A stretch of DNA of 64,000 bases from Chryseobacterium taiwanense (GTDB lineage Bacteria; Bacteroidota; Bacteroidia; Flavobacteriales; Weeksellaceae). Position 1 is the first letter of the stretch, and every line of letters starts with the position of its first letter. The stretch spans positions 434,001 through 498,000 of the forward strand of contig NZ_JWTA01000005.1 in the NCBI RefSeq assembly GCF_000813825.1. The letters run 5' to 3'. Below the pieces are notes generated by a model. That model worked only from the letters and a program-made list of their open reading frames with translations. It was not told the DNA's origin and did not search any database. Below are positions 35,297 through 44,991 of this stretch, piece after piece. Made by a program: the position numbers and the translations under genes.

Positions 35297-38062
35297 ATGA
35301 AAAAAGTTTATCTGTTATTGCCTGTATTTGTGGTGCAGTTTGCCTTTGCGCAGGATTCTCAGGGTTATTTTTCGGGAACATTTTATAATGAAAAAAAGAA
35401 ACCTCAAAATTTTCTAAAGATTTTTAATAAAAATAAAGGTGTTTATGAACTAACCGATGAGAAAGGCTTTGCGATTATTCAGGCTAATGTAAGTGATACT
35501 TTGGTTTGGAATAACGGAAAAAATATTCAGGTGATTTATAGTGTTTATGAATTAAAAAATATTCTTGAAAGCAGAATAAATAGAAGATATGTTGAAAACA
35601 TCAGTTCTAAAGATTATGACAATCTGATAAAAAAGACTGAAGCAGATGAATTTAGTATTGAGAATTCTTACGATTCTTTAAGACAGAATGCAGGATATAA
35701 TATTTCGGATGTCAGAAAATTAAAATTAAAGTCAGATTCTACCTACAAACTCAAAAGTCAGCCGACAAAATATCTTGTTTTTAATGGAAGTTTCAGCTCA
35801 TCATTAGATATAAAAAATAGAAACAGAATTCCCAAAACTCAAAACAGATATGTTCAGGGAAGATGTGAAAACGGTTCGTTGGTTTGGAAAGGTCCTGAAA
35901 CAGGCGAAATGTTCAGCTTCGGCCCCGATATTTCAACTTTAGGTTACAACGGACAACCTTATGAATATGATAGTAATGGACAATTGGTCAATTTATCAAA
36001 CGGAATTTCTCCTGCAAAATCTTACAATAACAATCTCTTCAAAACGACAGTCGGTTACAGCAATCAGTTGAATGTAAATGCAATCATTAGAAGTGGCGGT
36101 TACAATGAAGATGCACGACTTTTATTAAGTATGGGGCAACAAAAAGACCAGATGTATTTTATAGATCAGTTTGATATTGTAAATTTTTTTAAAGCTAAAT
36201 TCAGTACGGAAATTTTAAAATTTAAAATCAATGCAGGATTTAATTATGAAGAAAATAAAGCAACCAATACCAATAGAATAGGGCTTTTCAATCGAGCTTA
36301 TCAGAATTCTCTTCTTACTCCCGTATCATTTTCAAATCAGCAAAATGCTTATCTGAATAATGGTTTGCAGAGAAGTTACAGTTTGTTTGCGGACAATCCG
36401 GAATTTCTTTTTAAGCAGGAAAATAAGTACAATTATTGCGAAAATGTAAGACAGCTTAATTTTGATCTGAGTAGACAATGGAGAGGTTTTAAATTCAATA
36501 TTAGTCAGGCTTATGATAATCAGGGTATGATGCATCGAGATGTTTACAAGGTTTCAACAACTGGTTTTCAAAACGGACTTTATAATGTCAGAAATCAGCA
36601 AAATGAATTTTATAATTCAAATATTTCGGCGACTTACGAGTTACAAGGTGGCGATTTAACGAATAAATTCAGTTTAAATCATATTTTAAATGATAGAAAA
36701 ATCAATGTGAGTCATAGTTTAGACAGAAATTATTTTTATCAACGAACTTCACAGGATTATATTTTTAATTATAATTTGGATTACGAAGATTATGATGACA
36801 TCGAATTTGGAGTAAACCTTGGAAACTCATTTTACATCTCAAATACTTCTCTGAAAAACAATTATTGGTTACCAAAAGCAAACAGCTATTTTACTTTTAA
36901 AGACATCTTTGGTTGGAATAATACAGACTTTCAGGTTTTGGGAGCTTACACACAGTTAGCAGCCGAACCTGAGATTTCAAAATCATATTCTTCGTATGCA
37001 ACAACTCAGTTTTCTGCTCAGAATGCCCAATTTTATTTTCCTTTAAAAGAGGTTGAAACATTTAAAAATCTTTCGAATATTAATGTGAAAGAATGGAAAA
37101 CGGGATTTAAATTTATTATCAACCATAAAATGAATTTGACTGCGGAATACTTTAACCGTAAAATTTCTGACGATGTATTTCCTGTATTTGAAAATCAGAA
37201 TTTAGTATTAAAAAATTTAGCAGAACATACTTATGATGGTTATGAAGTTAATTTCAATTATGATAATATTTATCGCAGATACAATTTTGCTATCGGTAGC
37301 AAAGCTTCATTTTTTAAATACCAAGATATTGTGAACCGTGTAAATTCAGGATATAATAATCTGATGATTTCTGGTTTTAATGATATTTATAAAACACTAT
37401 CCGAAGGTCAGGTTTTAGGCGCAGTTGTGGGAAGTTATTATGAAAGAAATGCAGAAGGAAAAGTAGTTATTGATGATAATGGTTATCCAATTAAAGCTTC
37501 CGGAACGAAAATTATTGCAGATCCAACTCCTGATTTTGTGATAAAATTTTCGCATAACATTACTTATAAAATGTTTGCTTTAGACATCAATTGGGAATGG
37601 AAAAAAGGCGGACAAGTCTGGAATGGAACTCAGGCTGTTCTCGATTATTACGGTCGTTCTCAAACTTCGGGAGATGAAAGAAATATTAAAAATTATGTTT
37701 TTGAAGGCGTCAATTCTAACGGCAATATCAATCAGATTCCTGTTGATTTTTACAATCCTAATCAGGCAGTAAGTGAAAATCGATGGACGAGATATGGCTT
37801 GCTTGGTGTTGGTGAAAACTATGTGCAAAAATCTGATTACATAAGGATTAATGATATTACACTTTCCGCATATTTTGATATAGGGAATTTCAGAAGAGCT
37901 TTAGGTGTAAGTTTTTATGTAAACAATATTTTCCTTTGGCAGGCAAACAGGGGGGTAGATTCTAATCAGAATTTTTATGATTTTGACGACAGCAGAGGTT
38001 TGGATTTTTTCAATCTGCCGTCTTTTAAAACCTATGGTTGCACAGTTTCTTTTAAATTTTAA
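35297..38062 (+). CDS. SusC/RagA-like outer-membrane beta-barrel without a recognisable plug domain (921 aa)
   Basis: Signal peptide MKKVYLLLPVFVVQFAFAQ, a short carboxypeptidase-regulatory-like domain (about 22-82), a linker (83-157), then a SusC-type barrel: NRYVQGRCENGS, SFGPDISTLGYNGQPY, LFKTTVGYSNQLNV, MTAEYFNRKISDD-like strands, the late VLGAVVGSYYERNAEGK, DPTPDFVIKFSHNITYKMF, KSDYIRINDITLSAYF, VNNIFLW and a terminal aromatic SFKF. The usual plug (about 110-130 residues with IRGxxS and YGSRAANGVIxIxTK) is missing; 75 residues are too few. The two neighbours carry such plugs. Stop is adjacent to the A2M ORF. Confidence 0.85.
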   Translation: MKKVYLLLPVFVVQFAFAQDSQGYFSGTFYNEKKKPQNFLKIFNKNKGVYELTDEKGFAIIQANVSDTLVWNNGKNIQVIYSVYELKNILESRINRRYVENISSKDYDNLIKKTEADEFSIENSYDSLRQNAGYNISDVRKLKLKSDSTYKLKSQPTKYLVFNGSFSSSLDIKNRNRIPKTQNRYVQGRCENGSLVWKGPETGEMFSFGPDISTLGYNGQPYEYDSNGQLVNLSNGISPAKSYNNNLFKTTVGYSNQLNVNAIIRSGGYNEDARLLLSMGQQKDQMYFIDQFDIVNFFKAKFSTEILKFKINAGFNYEENKATNTNRIGLFNRAYQNSLLTPVSFSNQQNAYLNNGLQRSYSLFADNPEFLFKQENKYNYCENVRQLNFDLSRQWRGFKFNISQAYDNQGMMHRDVYKVSTTGFQNGLYNVRNQQNEFYNSNISATYELQGGDLTNKFSLNHILNDRKINVSHSLDRNYFYQRTSQDYIFNYNLDYEDYDDIEFGVNLGNSFYISNTSLKNNYWLPKANSYFTFKDIFGWNNTDFQVLGAYTQLAAEPEISKSYSSYATTQFSAQNAQFYFPLKEVETFKNLSNINVKEWKTGFKFIINHKMNLTAEYFNRKISDDVFPVFENQNLVLKNLAEHTYDGYEVNFNYDNIYRRYNFAIGSKASFFKYQDIVNRVNSGYNNLMISGFNDIYKTLSEGQVLGAVVGSYYERNAEGKVVIDDNGYPIKASGTKIIADPTPDFVIKFSHNITYKMFALDINWEWKKGGQVWNGTQAVLDYYGRSQTSGDERNIKNYVFEGVNSNGNINQIPVDFYNPNQAVSENRWTRYGLLGVGENYVQKSDYIRINDITLSAYFDIGNFRRALGVSFYVNNIFLWQANRGVDSNQNFYDFDDSRGLDFFNLPSFKTYGCTVSFKF

Positions 38063-38101
38063 TTGAATTTATCCGTAACCAAAAAGTATTTCAAACTTAA
38101 A

Positions 38102-41100
38102 ATGAAACCCATGAAATTCAAATTTTTATACTATATCGTTCTTTTCTTTATTTTGTTTTCAAGTTCGTTTTGTAAAGCACAAAATAAATTCAATGATTTC
38201 AAAAAAGAAAAAACATACGTACAAACCAATCATGTTTTTTACAAGCCTGGAGAGGAAATATATTTTAAAATTTATGTTGTTCAGGCTGAAAATCAACTTC
38301 CAACCGAGCAATCTAAAGTTGTCAATTTTGAACTTGTTGATCCGAGCGGAACTGTAGTGAAAAAATCGAAGTATGAAATTAAAAATGGTCATGCAGAAGG
38401 CTATTTCTACTTTGGAGATGACATGAAAGGTGGAATTTACAAAGTCAGAGCGTTTACAGCCTGGATGCAGAATGAAGCTGGAAAAAACGTTTTTGAAAAA
38501 GAAATTACGCTTCAGAAAATTGTATCTCCAAGAATTTTAATGAAACTCGATTTCCCTAAAAAAGGCTATGGAGCCGGAGATGAGGTTTTGGCTGATTTCT
38601 CAATGAGAAGTTTAAGCAATCTTCCGATTCCTTATTATGAGGCATATTTTACGGTAATGCATCAAGGTGAAAAAATTACGGAAGGCAATTTAATTACCGA
38701 TAAAGAAGGAAAATATCTGCTGAAATTTAAACTTCCTGAAGTTTTGAAATCTTCTGATGCTCTTTTGAATATAAAAGTCAATTTTGATGGTTTCACGGAA
38801 TCTATTTCTAGAAATATTCCGATTGTTTTGAATAATCTGGACTTAAAATTTATGCCCGAAGGCGGAACTATGATTAACGGAATCGAGCAAAATATCGCTT
38901 TTAAAGTTTTGGATGAATTTGAAAAACCGGTAGATGCCGTTTTAGGAATTTATAATCAGAATCATCAGAAAATAACGGAGGTTTCAGCTTACAATTTCGG
39001 AATGGGAAGTTTTTATTTAACTCCAAAAAATAGTGAAACATATTATGTAAAAGTTTTAAAACCGGAAAATATCAGTCAGATTTACCAGCTTCCTGTTGCA
39101 AAAAATGAAGGAATTGTTTTTAATCTAAAAAAGGAAAATCAAGACATCACTTTATTCATCAACTCCACTTCGGAAAGAAACGTTGTAATCTCTGGTAATT
39201 TCCGTGAAAAAGAGATTTATTCTAAAAATTTAAGTGTAAAAAAAGGTTTAAATCAAGTCGAAATCTCAGAAAAAGAACTTCCAATCGGGATTTGCAGGTT
39301 TACGGTTTCAGAAAATAATATCCCGCTTGCAGAGAGAATTCTTTTCACGAATGAAAATAAGCAGATGAAAGTAAAAGTCACTCTGGTTAAGAAAAATTAT
39401 TTACCGAGAGAAAAAGCGGTTGTCAATATCGAAACAACCGATGAAAATAACAAACCAATTCCTGCAAATCTTGCTATAAGTGTTTTTGATGATAAATTAT
39501 GGACGTATGCAGATGATAAACAGAATCATATTCTTTCTTGGTTTTTAATGGATTCAGAATTAAGAGGAAAAATTGAAAGACTACCGTTTTATTTTGATAA
39601 AAAAGAAGAAAAAGCTACAAAAAGTTTAGATCTAGTCATGCTGACAAACGGTTATCGTTACTTTGAAATGAATCCTGAAGTTGAAAAAACAGGAAACTAC
39701 AAATATCTTCCGGAAAAGAAAAACCCAATCTACGGAATTGTTGAAGATGAAAACAAAAAACCTGTAAAAGCTGAAGTTTATTTAATCGGAAGCAATTCTA
39801 AAATTAAAAAACAGTTGACCTCAGAAAATGGATTGTTTTATTATTCAGATTTAAATAGAAATGAATATTACTCTGTTATTGCTAAATCTGTAGATAAAAA
39901 ACAGAAAGTGAATGTAAGAATGCTTTCTTATAAGCTTAATATAAATCCTTTAGCAAAACAGTCTTTAGAAAATATCGATTTGGAAGAGATTATTAAAGAA
40001 GCGGAGATTAAAGAGAAAAAGTTCTCAATTTCAAATGAAAGAAAAAAATTACCTTCTGTTAATTCAAATTCAGATACAATTTCTAGAAATACACAGATTG
40101 AAGAGGTTGTTGTTTTAGGTTATTCAAAAACTGTTACAAAAAAAAACTCAGTAGTTGCATCAAATACGATTACAGATAATTATTTTGAAAATAGACCAAA
40201 TGTTTCTGTTTTAAGTGCTCTGCAAGGTTCTGCACCTGGTGTTATTATGAATTCTGCATCAGGTTCTCCTGGCTCAGCAAAGTTTTCTTTACTAATACGT
40301 GGTACAAGTTCAATCAGTGGTAATACAGAACCATTGATTATAATAGATAATACACCTTCAAATGCATTTCATTATAGACAGTTGAATCCTAATGATATTA
40401 ATACCTTGACAATACTGAAAGATGCGGCCGCAACATCAATTTATGGTAATCGTGGCTCAAATGGAGTTATAATTATTAATACTAAAAAAGGTAGAAACTC
40501 AAATCTAAAAATTAACATCACTCCCAAAAACTATTTTGCTGTAAAAAATATTCCAAATGATAGCTTAGTCAGTTATGAGTATTCACGTCAGTTTTCTTAT
40601 CCGGTTTATGAGTCGACAAATACAGCGTACCGACACGATTATCGTGAAGCATTATATTGGAATCCGGTTGTTGAAACCGATAAAAACGGAAAAGCTCAGA
40701 TAGAATTCTATCAGTCTGATGCTAATTCAGCGTTTAGAATTATGACGGAAGGTATTTCTTCTTATGGACTTATAGGAAGAGATGAAACTACGTATGCAGC
40801 TCAAAGCTTGATTTCTATTGATGCTAAAATCCCACAATATTTAACACGAACAGACCAAATGACAATTCCGGTCGTCATTAAAAATAATTCACCAGAAACC
40901 CGAACTTTAACGATGGATGTCATTGTTCCGAATTATATAAAACTGATGAAAGCTGATAGTACAATTACTTTAAAACCTCTGGAATCGGAAAGATTATTTG
41001 TAACCATGCAGACTGATAAACTGATTAGCTCTAATATTCAATTCGCTGTAAAATCTGGAGAATTTAGAGAAACAATGATTTTACCTTTGAAAGTTGAAGA

Positions 41101-42646
41101 AAAGGGTTTTCCACATCAATTTTCAATCATTAATAATAAAAATGAAAATTTCAAAATCAATATTCCAGAATATATCAACGGAAGTTTGATATCTTCATAT
41201 TACGTATACGAAAATTCTGCGTTGCAGATGTTTGAAGATTTGGAAAGATTGAAAAGAGAACCTTATGGATGTTTTGAGCAACTTTCTTCAACGGTTTATC
41301 CCAATATTTTTATTTTGGATTATTTAAAATCAACAAAAAAAATCGATGTAAATACTGAATCTAACGTTATCCGAAATATGAAAAAAGGATATCAAAAAAT
41401 GTTATCCTACAAAAATAAAGATGGCGGTTTTTCCTATTTTGGAGGAAACGAATCCGATGTTGCACTTTCTGCATTTGCTTTACTGGAATTTAAAGATTTG
41501 AAAAAATATGTGAATGTAGACCCAAAATTAATTCAGAATTTAAGCGCATTTATTTTATCTAAAAAAAATGCAAACGGACTTTTTGAAGTAAGAAAAAACT
41601 ATGAAATGAGAGCCAATTATTCCGAATATTCATGGTCAAGAAATATGTATGTTTTGTATGTGCTTTCTAAAATTGGTTTTAAAAACGAATTGCTTCAAAA
41701 CTATGACTACAGCTTAAAAAGAGTTTTAGTGACAAAAGATTCTTATCAATTGTCTTTGATGGCAAATACCGCAAAAAATCTTGAGAAAATTGAAGATTAC
41801 AATAATTTAGTTTCGATTCTTAACGAACAATATTCCGGGAAAAATATTAAAACGAAAGCAACTTTTACAGGTTCTAGTGGAATTTCCGCCAATGCAGAAA
41901 CGCTTTCACTTTACATAATGGCTTTGCAAAAAAATGAATCTTCAAATCAATTGAAAATCGCTGAGGTTGCTGATGAATTAATCAATTACAATGGGTATTA
42001 CGGTTTTGGTTCCACTCAGGCAACAGCTTTAGCTCTGGAAACATTATCCAACTTCTTTGCAAAAAATGAGAAGCTGTATGGAACTGATAAACCTACAATT
42101 AAAGTAAATAATGTCGCCGTTTTAGATAAAAATAACAGTTTTGCTTCGGCTTTCAGAAAAGGAGAAAATGATGTGACAGTTGAATATTTACATAAAAAAG
42201 GTTTACCGTATAAATTAGATTATCAGTATTACACTTTAGAAGCTCCTAAAAGTGAAAATATCTCTGTTAGATTGGAAACGAAATTAAAATCTCAATCCTC
42301 AAAAGTAGGAGAGACAAACCGATTGACTGTTACTGTTAAAAATACGGTTAATGCACAATTACCTATGACAACCGTAAAAATCGGAATTCCTGCTGGTTTA
42401 ACTTTACAAAATGCGTTGTTAAAAGATATGGTCGACAAAAAGCAGGTTTCTTATTATGAAATTTTCGATAATTATCTAGTCTTGTATTGGGAACATTTTG
42501 ACGCTAATGAAACGAAAACCATTAATCTTGATCTAAAAGTTGAATTTGCCGGTGAATACACAGGAAAGGCGAGTAATGTTTATCTCTATTATATGCCTGA
42601 AGCTAAGTTTTGGAATGAGGGAATTAAAGCGTTAATAAATCCGTGA
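38102..42646 (+). CDS. Alpha-2-macroglobulin family protein with embedded TonB-receptor plug (1514 aa)
   Basis: I chose ATG 38102, which gives signal peptide KFLYYIVLFFILFSSSFCKAQ; a TTG at 38063 abuts the barrel stop. Macroglobulin domains follow (VFYKPGEEIYFKIYV = MG2 type). About 541-600: carboxypeptidase-regulatory-like domain (GIVEDENKKPVKAEVYL). About 666-800: SusC-type plug (EEVVVLGYSKTVTKKNSV ... LIRGTSSI ... KDAAATSIYGNRGSNGVII). About 850: A2M domain (LYWNPVVETDKNGKAQIEF). Thioester motif YGCFEQ with C1057, then an alpha-helical thioester domain and receptor-binding-like C terminus. The plug lies just before MG7, where the bait region normally is. No T9SS tail. Confidence 0.88.
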   Translation: MKPMKFKFLYYIVLFFILFSSSFCKAQNKFNDFKKEKTYVQTNHVFYKPGEEIYFKIYVVQAENQLPTEQSKVVNFELVDPSGTVVKKSKYEIKNGHAEGYFYFGDDMKGGIYKVRAFTAWMQNEAGKNVFEKEITLQKIVSPRILMKLDFPKKGYGAGDEVLADFSMRSLSNLPIPYYEAYFTVMHQGEKITEGNLITDKEGKYLLKFKLPEVLKSSDALLNIKVNFDGFTESISRNIPIVLNNLDLKFMPEGGTMINGIEQNIAFKVLDEFEKPVDAVLGIYNQNHQKITEVSAYNFGMGSFYLTPKNSETYYVKVLKPENISQIYQLPVAKNEGIVFNLKKENQDITLFINSTSERNVVISGNFREKEIYSKNLSVKKGLNQVEISEKELPIGICRFTVSENNIPLAERILFTNENKQMKVKVTLVKKNYLPREKAVVNIETTDENNKPIPANLAISVFDDKLWTYADDKQNHILSWFLMDSELRGKIERLPFYFDKKEEKATKSLDLVMLTNGYRYFEMNPEVEKTGNYKYLPEKKNPIYGIVEDENKKPVKAEVYLIGSNSKIKKQLTSENGLFYYSDLNRNEYYSVIAKSVDKKQKVNVRMLSYKLNINPLAKQSLENIDLEEIIKEAEIKEKKFSISNERKKLPSVNSNSDTISRNTQIEEVVVLGYSKTVTKKNSVVASNTITDNYFENRPNVSVLSALQGSAPGVIMNSASGSPGSAKFSLLIRGTSSISGNTEPLIIIDNTPSNAFHYRQLNPNDINTLTILKDAAATSIYGNRGSNGVIIINTKKGRNSNLKINITPKNYFAVKNIPNDSLVSYEYSRQFSYPVYESTNTAYRHDYREALYWNPVVETDKNGKAQIEFYQSDANSAFRIMTEGISSYGLIGRDETTYAAQSLISIDAKIPQYLTRTDQMTIPVVIKNNSPETRTLTMDVIVPNYIKLMKADSTITLKPLESERLFVTMQTDKLISSNIQFAVKSGEFRETMILPLKVEEKGFPHQFSIINNKNENFKINIPEYINGSLISSYYVYENSALQMFEDLERLKREPYGCFEQLSSTVYPNIFILDYLKSTKKIDVNTESNVIRNMKKGYQKMLSYKNKDGGFSYFGGNESDVALSAFALLEFKDLKKYVNVDPKLIQNLSAFILSKKNANGLFEVRKNYEMRANYSEYSWSRNMYVLYVLSKIGFKNELLQNYDYSLKRVLVTKDSYQLSLMANTAKNLEKIEDYNNLVSILNEQYSGKNIKTKATFTGSSGISANAETLSLYIMALQKNESSNQLKIAEVADELINYNGYYGFGSTQATALALETLSNFFAKNEKLYGTDKPTIKVNNVAVLDKNNSFASAFRKGENDVTVEYLHKKGLPYKLDYQYYTLEAPKSENISVRLETKLKSQSSKVGETNRLTVTVKNTVNAQLPMTTVKIGIPAGLTLQNALLKDMVDKKQVSYYEIFDNYLVLYWEHFDANETKTINLDLKVEFAGEYTGKASNVYLYYMPEAKFWNEGIKALINP

Positions 42647-42667
42647 TATTAAAAATTAGTTAATAGT

Positions 42668-42707
42668 AAATGGTTGTTTTTTATTTTGATAAAATCAACC
42701 ATTTTTA
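42668..42707 (+). terminator. Terminator after the A2M gene
   Basis: AAATGGTTG / CAACCATTT stem with an A/T-rich inner loop, followed by TT and A-rich sequence. Confidence 0.6.
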
Positions 42708-42724
42708 AAATAAGATTAAAATTT

Positions 42725-42748
42725 AATTTTCAATAATTATTGAAAATT
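42725..42748. promoter_or_regulatory. GbsR operator palindrome, site 1
   Basis: A perfect 24-bp palindrome whose 20-bp core is TTTTCAATAATTATTGAAAA. It lies 14 nt upstream of the -7 box of the gbsR-like gene. Two nearly identical sites occur downstream (43333 and 44992), which argues for a real operator. Confidence 0.65.
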
Positions 42749-42761
42749 CAAAAATTATAAT

Positions 42762-42769
42762 TACATTTG
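42762..42769 (+). promoter_or_regulatory. -7 promoter box for the GbsR/MarR gene
   Basis: TACATTTG, 27 nt upstream of the ATG at 42796. Confidence 0.6.
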
Positions 42770-42795
42770 TATTAGAAATTTAAAAGAAGAAGGAA

Positions 42796-43296
42796 ATGCA
42801 ACTTTCAGAAGCAAAAGAAAAGTATATTCAGACTTGGGGAACTTTGGCGACAAATTGGGGGATTAACCGTACCATGGCGCAGGTTCACGCTTTACTTTTG
42901 GCGGAAGGGAAGCCTCTTTCTACTGATGAGGTGATGGAAATGCTTGCAATTTCAAGAGGAAATGCCAATATGAATCTCCGAAACTTAATGGATTGGGGAC
43001 TGGTACGAAAGGAATTGATGAAAGGAGACCGAAAAGAATATTTTTTTGCAGAAAGAGATATGTGGTATCTATTCAAACAGTTGGTAAAAGAACGTAAGAA
43101 AAGAGAGATCGAACCCGTTTTAAATTCAATCTCCGAATTAAAAAATGTAGATGAAAACACCGAAGAAGCTCAAAGATTTACCGCTTTAATGGAGGAAATG
43201 GAAAATGTGACGGGAAAAGTATTCAACATTATGGATCTGGCAATTAAGAGTGATGATCACTGGTTGGTCGGAAAGATCACTAACTTATTAAAATAG
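42796..43296 (+). CDS. GbsR/MarR family transcriptional regulator (166 aa)
   Basis: Winged-helix protein of the GbsR type: WGTLATNWGINRTMAQVHALLLAEGKPLSTDEVMEMLAISRGNANMNLRNLMDWGLVRKELMKGDRKEYFFA holds the HTH and wing, followed by a helical dimerisation tail. The family controls osmoprotectant or membrane genes in other bacteria. Palindromes at its own promoter and before two downstream genes suggest it governs this cluster and itself. Confidence 0.9.
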   Translation: MQLSEAKEKYIQTWGTLATNWGINRTMAQVHALLLAEGKPLSTDEVMEMLAISRGNANMNLRNLMDWGLVRKELMKGDRKEYFFAERDMWYLFKQLVKERKKREIEPVLNSISELKNVDENTEEAQRFTALMEEMENVTGKVFNIMDLAIKSDDHWLVGKITNLLK

Positions 43297-43332
43297 AAAG
43301 GACTTTAAAATCCTTTTTTATTTCAAACAAAC

Positions 43333-43351
43333 TTTCAAAAATTACTGAAAA
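43333..43351. promoter_or_regulatory. GbsR operator, site 2
   Basis: TTTCAAAAATTACTGAAAA, identical to site 3 and matching site 1 in about 17 of 20 positions. 18 nt before the ATG at 43370. Confidence 0.6.
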
Positions 43352-43369
43352 TATAAAACTTATAATATC

Positions 43370-44317
43370 ATGAAAAATTGCTTTAAAAAATATCCTTATA
43401 TTACAAGTGTTATTGTTATTTTGATTATAATTCTGGCATGGTTTCATCTTATTACAGATGGAGAATATGGAATTACTTTGTTTTTAACAATTCCGGGAAC
43501 AATTGGTCTAATTTGGGGTTATAATACCGAATACGATAAAAATCATGCATCCAAGAAAATTGCTTTGAACCTATTTTTAGTTCTCTTAGGACTTTCTGCA
43601 GTCAGTGGGTTATTAATTATGATAGGAGCCGAAGGTGCAATTTGTATTCTCATGGCAATGCCTTTTATTTTTATTCCTTTGTATGTAATGTTTCTGATAG
43701 GGATGATTGCAGGATATTACGACAGGAAAAAAACACTCAACAGTATTTTGATTTTTATATTTTTTGTGAATCCGGCTTCTTATATTTTTGACAGTTATAT
43801 AAAACCTATTCAGGATACCGTAACCACAGAAATTATAGTTAATTCTTCTCAGGAAAATGTCTGGAAATTATTAAGTTCAGAAATTTTATTTAATGATCCT
43901 GAATTTATTTTATTTGAAAAAGGAGTAAGTTATCCTAAAAGCATTGAGTTGATTAATACAAATGGTAAAATGATGTATCAATGTAAAACCAATAATGACA
44001 AAATCAATTTAAATATTGATGAATTTGTGAAAAATAAAACGGTAAAGTTCTCATTGGCTAATCAGACCGTACCGATGAAAGAAATGACGCCTTATGAAGA
44101 TATTGATGCAAAACATTTACATGATTATTTTATTGTAGATTACGGACAAATTTCTTTAGAAAAAATCACTGAAAATAAAACGAAAATTATTGCAAAAACC
44201 CAATACAGCTATAGAATTGCTCCAAAATGGTACTGGAAAAAATGGTCAAATTATATTTTAGACAGAATGCAATACCAGGTTTTAAATTCAATAAAAACAC
44301 AATCTGAAAATGACTGA
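43370..44317 (+). CDS. Membrane protein with C-terminal SRPBCC-like domain (315 aa)
   Basis: About four to five TM helices occupy residues 8-140 (YITSVIVILIIILAWFHLI, ITLFLTIPGTIGLIWG, ALNLFLVLLGLSAVSGLLIMIGA, ILIFIFFVNPASYIF). Residues about 150-310 look like an SRPBCC/START-type lipid-binding fold (TTEIIVNSSQENVWKLLSSE, TKIIAKTQYSYRIAPKWYWKKW). Its end overlaps the next gene by 8 nt, so they are translationally coupled. Function unknown; I infer lipid or envelope homeostasis. Confidence 0.75.
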   Translation: MKNCFKKYPYITSVIVILIIILAWFHLITDGEYGITLFLTIPGTIGLIWGYNTEYDKNHASKKIALNLFLVLLGLSAVSGLLIMIGAEGAICILMAMPFIFIPLYVMFLIGMIAGYYDRKKTLNSILIFIFFVNPASYIFDSYIKPIQDTVTTEIIVNSSQENVWKLLSSEILFNDPEFILFEKGVSYPKSIELINTNGKMMYQCKTNNDKINLNIDEFVKNKTVKFSLANQTVPMKEMTPYEDIDAKHLHDYFIVDYGQISLEKITENKTKIIAKTQYSYRIAPKWYWKKWSNYILDRMQYQVLNSIKTQSEND

Positions 44318-44972
44318 TCTTCAACAATACTTCGACAAACTTCAGCCAAAGTATTACATTAATGAAATTGCTTCTTGTGGTTTTACAAAGCTGTTCAGAA
44401 AAATTGCCGTAAGAAAGATTGATAATTATGGTAATAAAAGAGTTCTCGACTTAATGAGCGGACAAGGTGAAAACCTTAGATTTTTACAAAAACACAATGA
44501 AAAAACAAAAATTATCACTTTAGATTTTTCTTCTGTGATGAACAAAAAATTATTGTCATTATATAAAAATTTATTTTCGATCGAGCAGATTCAGAGTGAT
44601 TTTTTTGATAATAAAATTCAAGATCAATCGGCAGATATTATACTTTGTTCTTACGGAACAAAAACTATAGAAGACGAAAAAATGATTCTTTTTGCCAATG
44701 AATTATCAAGAATAATTGATAAAAACGGGGAAATTATCATTGTGGAATTTGTAAAGCCAAAAACCAAATGGAGGTTGCATTGTGTAAAATGGTATATTGA
44801 AGTTCTGGTGACTAAATTATTTGGAAAAGAATTTAAAGAATTGTTTCATTACATAGATAAAAACAAAAGTTTATTCAGCTTGAAAAGGCAGTTTTTTAAT
44901 AATGATTTGTCAATTTTATCTCACAAAAGATACTTGGATATGGTTGAAATCTTGCATGTAAAAAGAAATTGA
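44310..44972 (+). CDS. Class I SAM-dependent methyltransferase (220 aa)
   Basis: Motif I is VLDLMSGQGENLRFL (GxG type), followed by an acidic end of strand 2 (ITLDFSS) and a UbiE-like strand SADIILCSYGTKTI (motif IV-like). The C-terminal half is lysine-rich and aromatic. Coupled to the upstream membrane SRPBCC gene through an 8-nt overlap. The substrate cannot be stated; quinone- or lipid-type methyltransferases share this pattern. Confidence 0.78.
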   Translation: MTDLQQYFDKLQPKYYINEIASCGFTKLFRKIAVRKIDNYGNKRVLDLMSGQGENLRFLQKHNEKTKIITLDFSSVMNKKLLSLYKNLFSIEQIQSDFFDNKIQDQSADIILCSYGTKTIEDEKMILFANELSRIIDKNGEIIIVEFVKPKTKWRLHCVKWYIEVLVTKLFGKEFKELFHYIDKNKSLFSLKRQFFNNDLSILSHKRYLDMVEILHVKRN

Positions 44973-44991
44973 TTTTTTATTTGATAATGAA

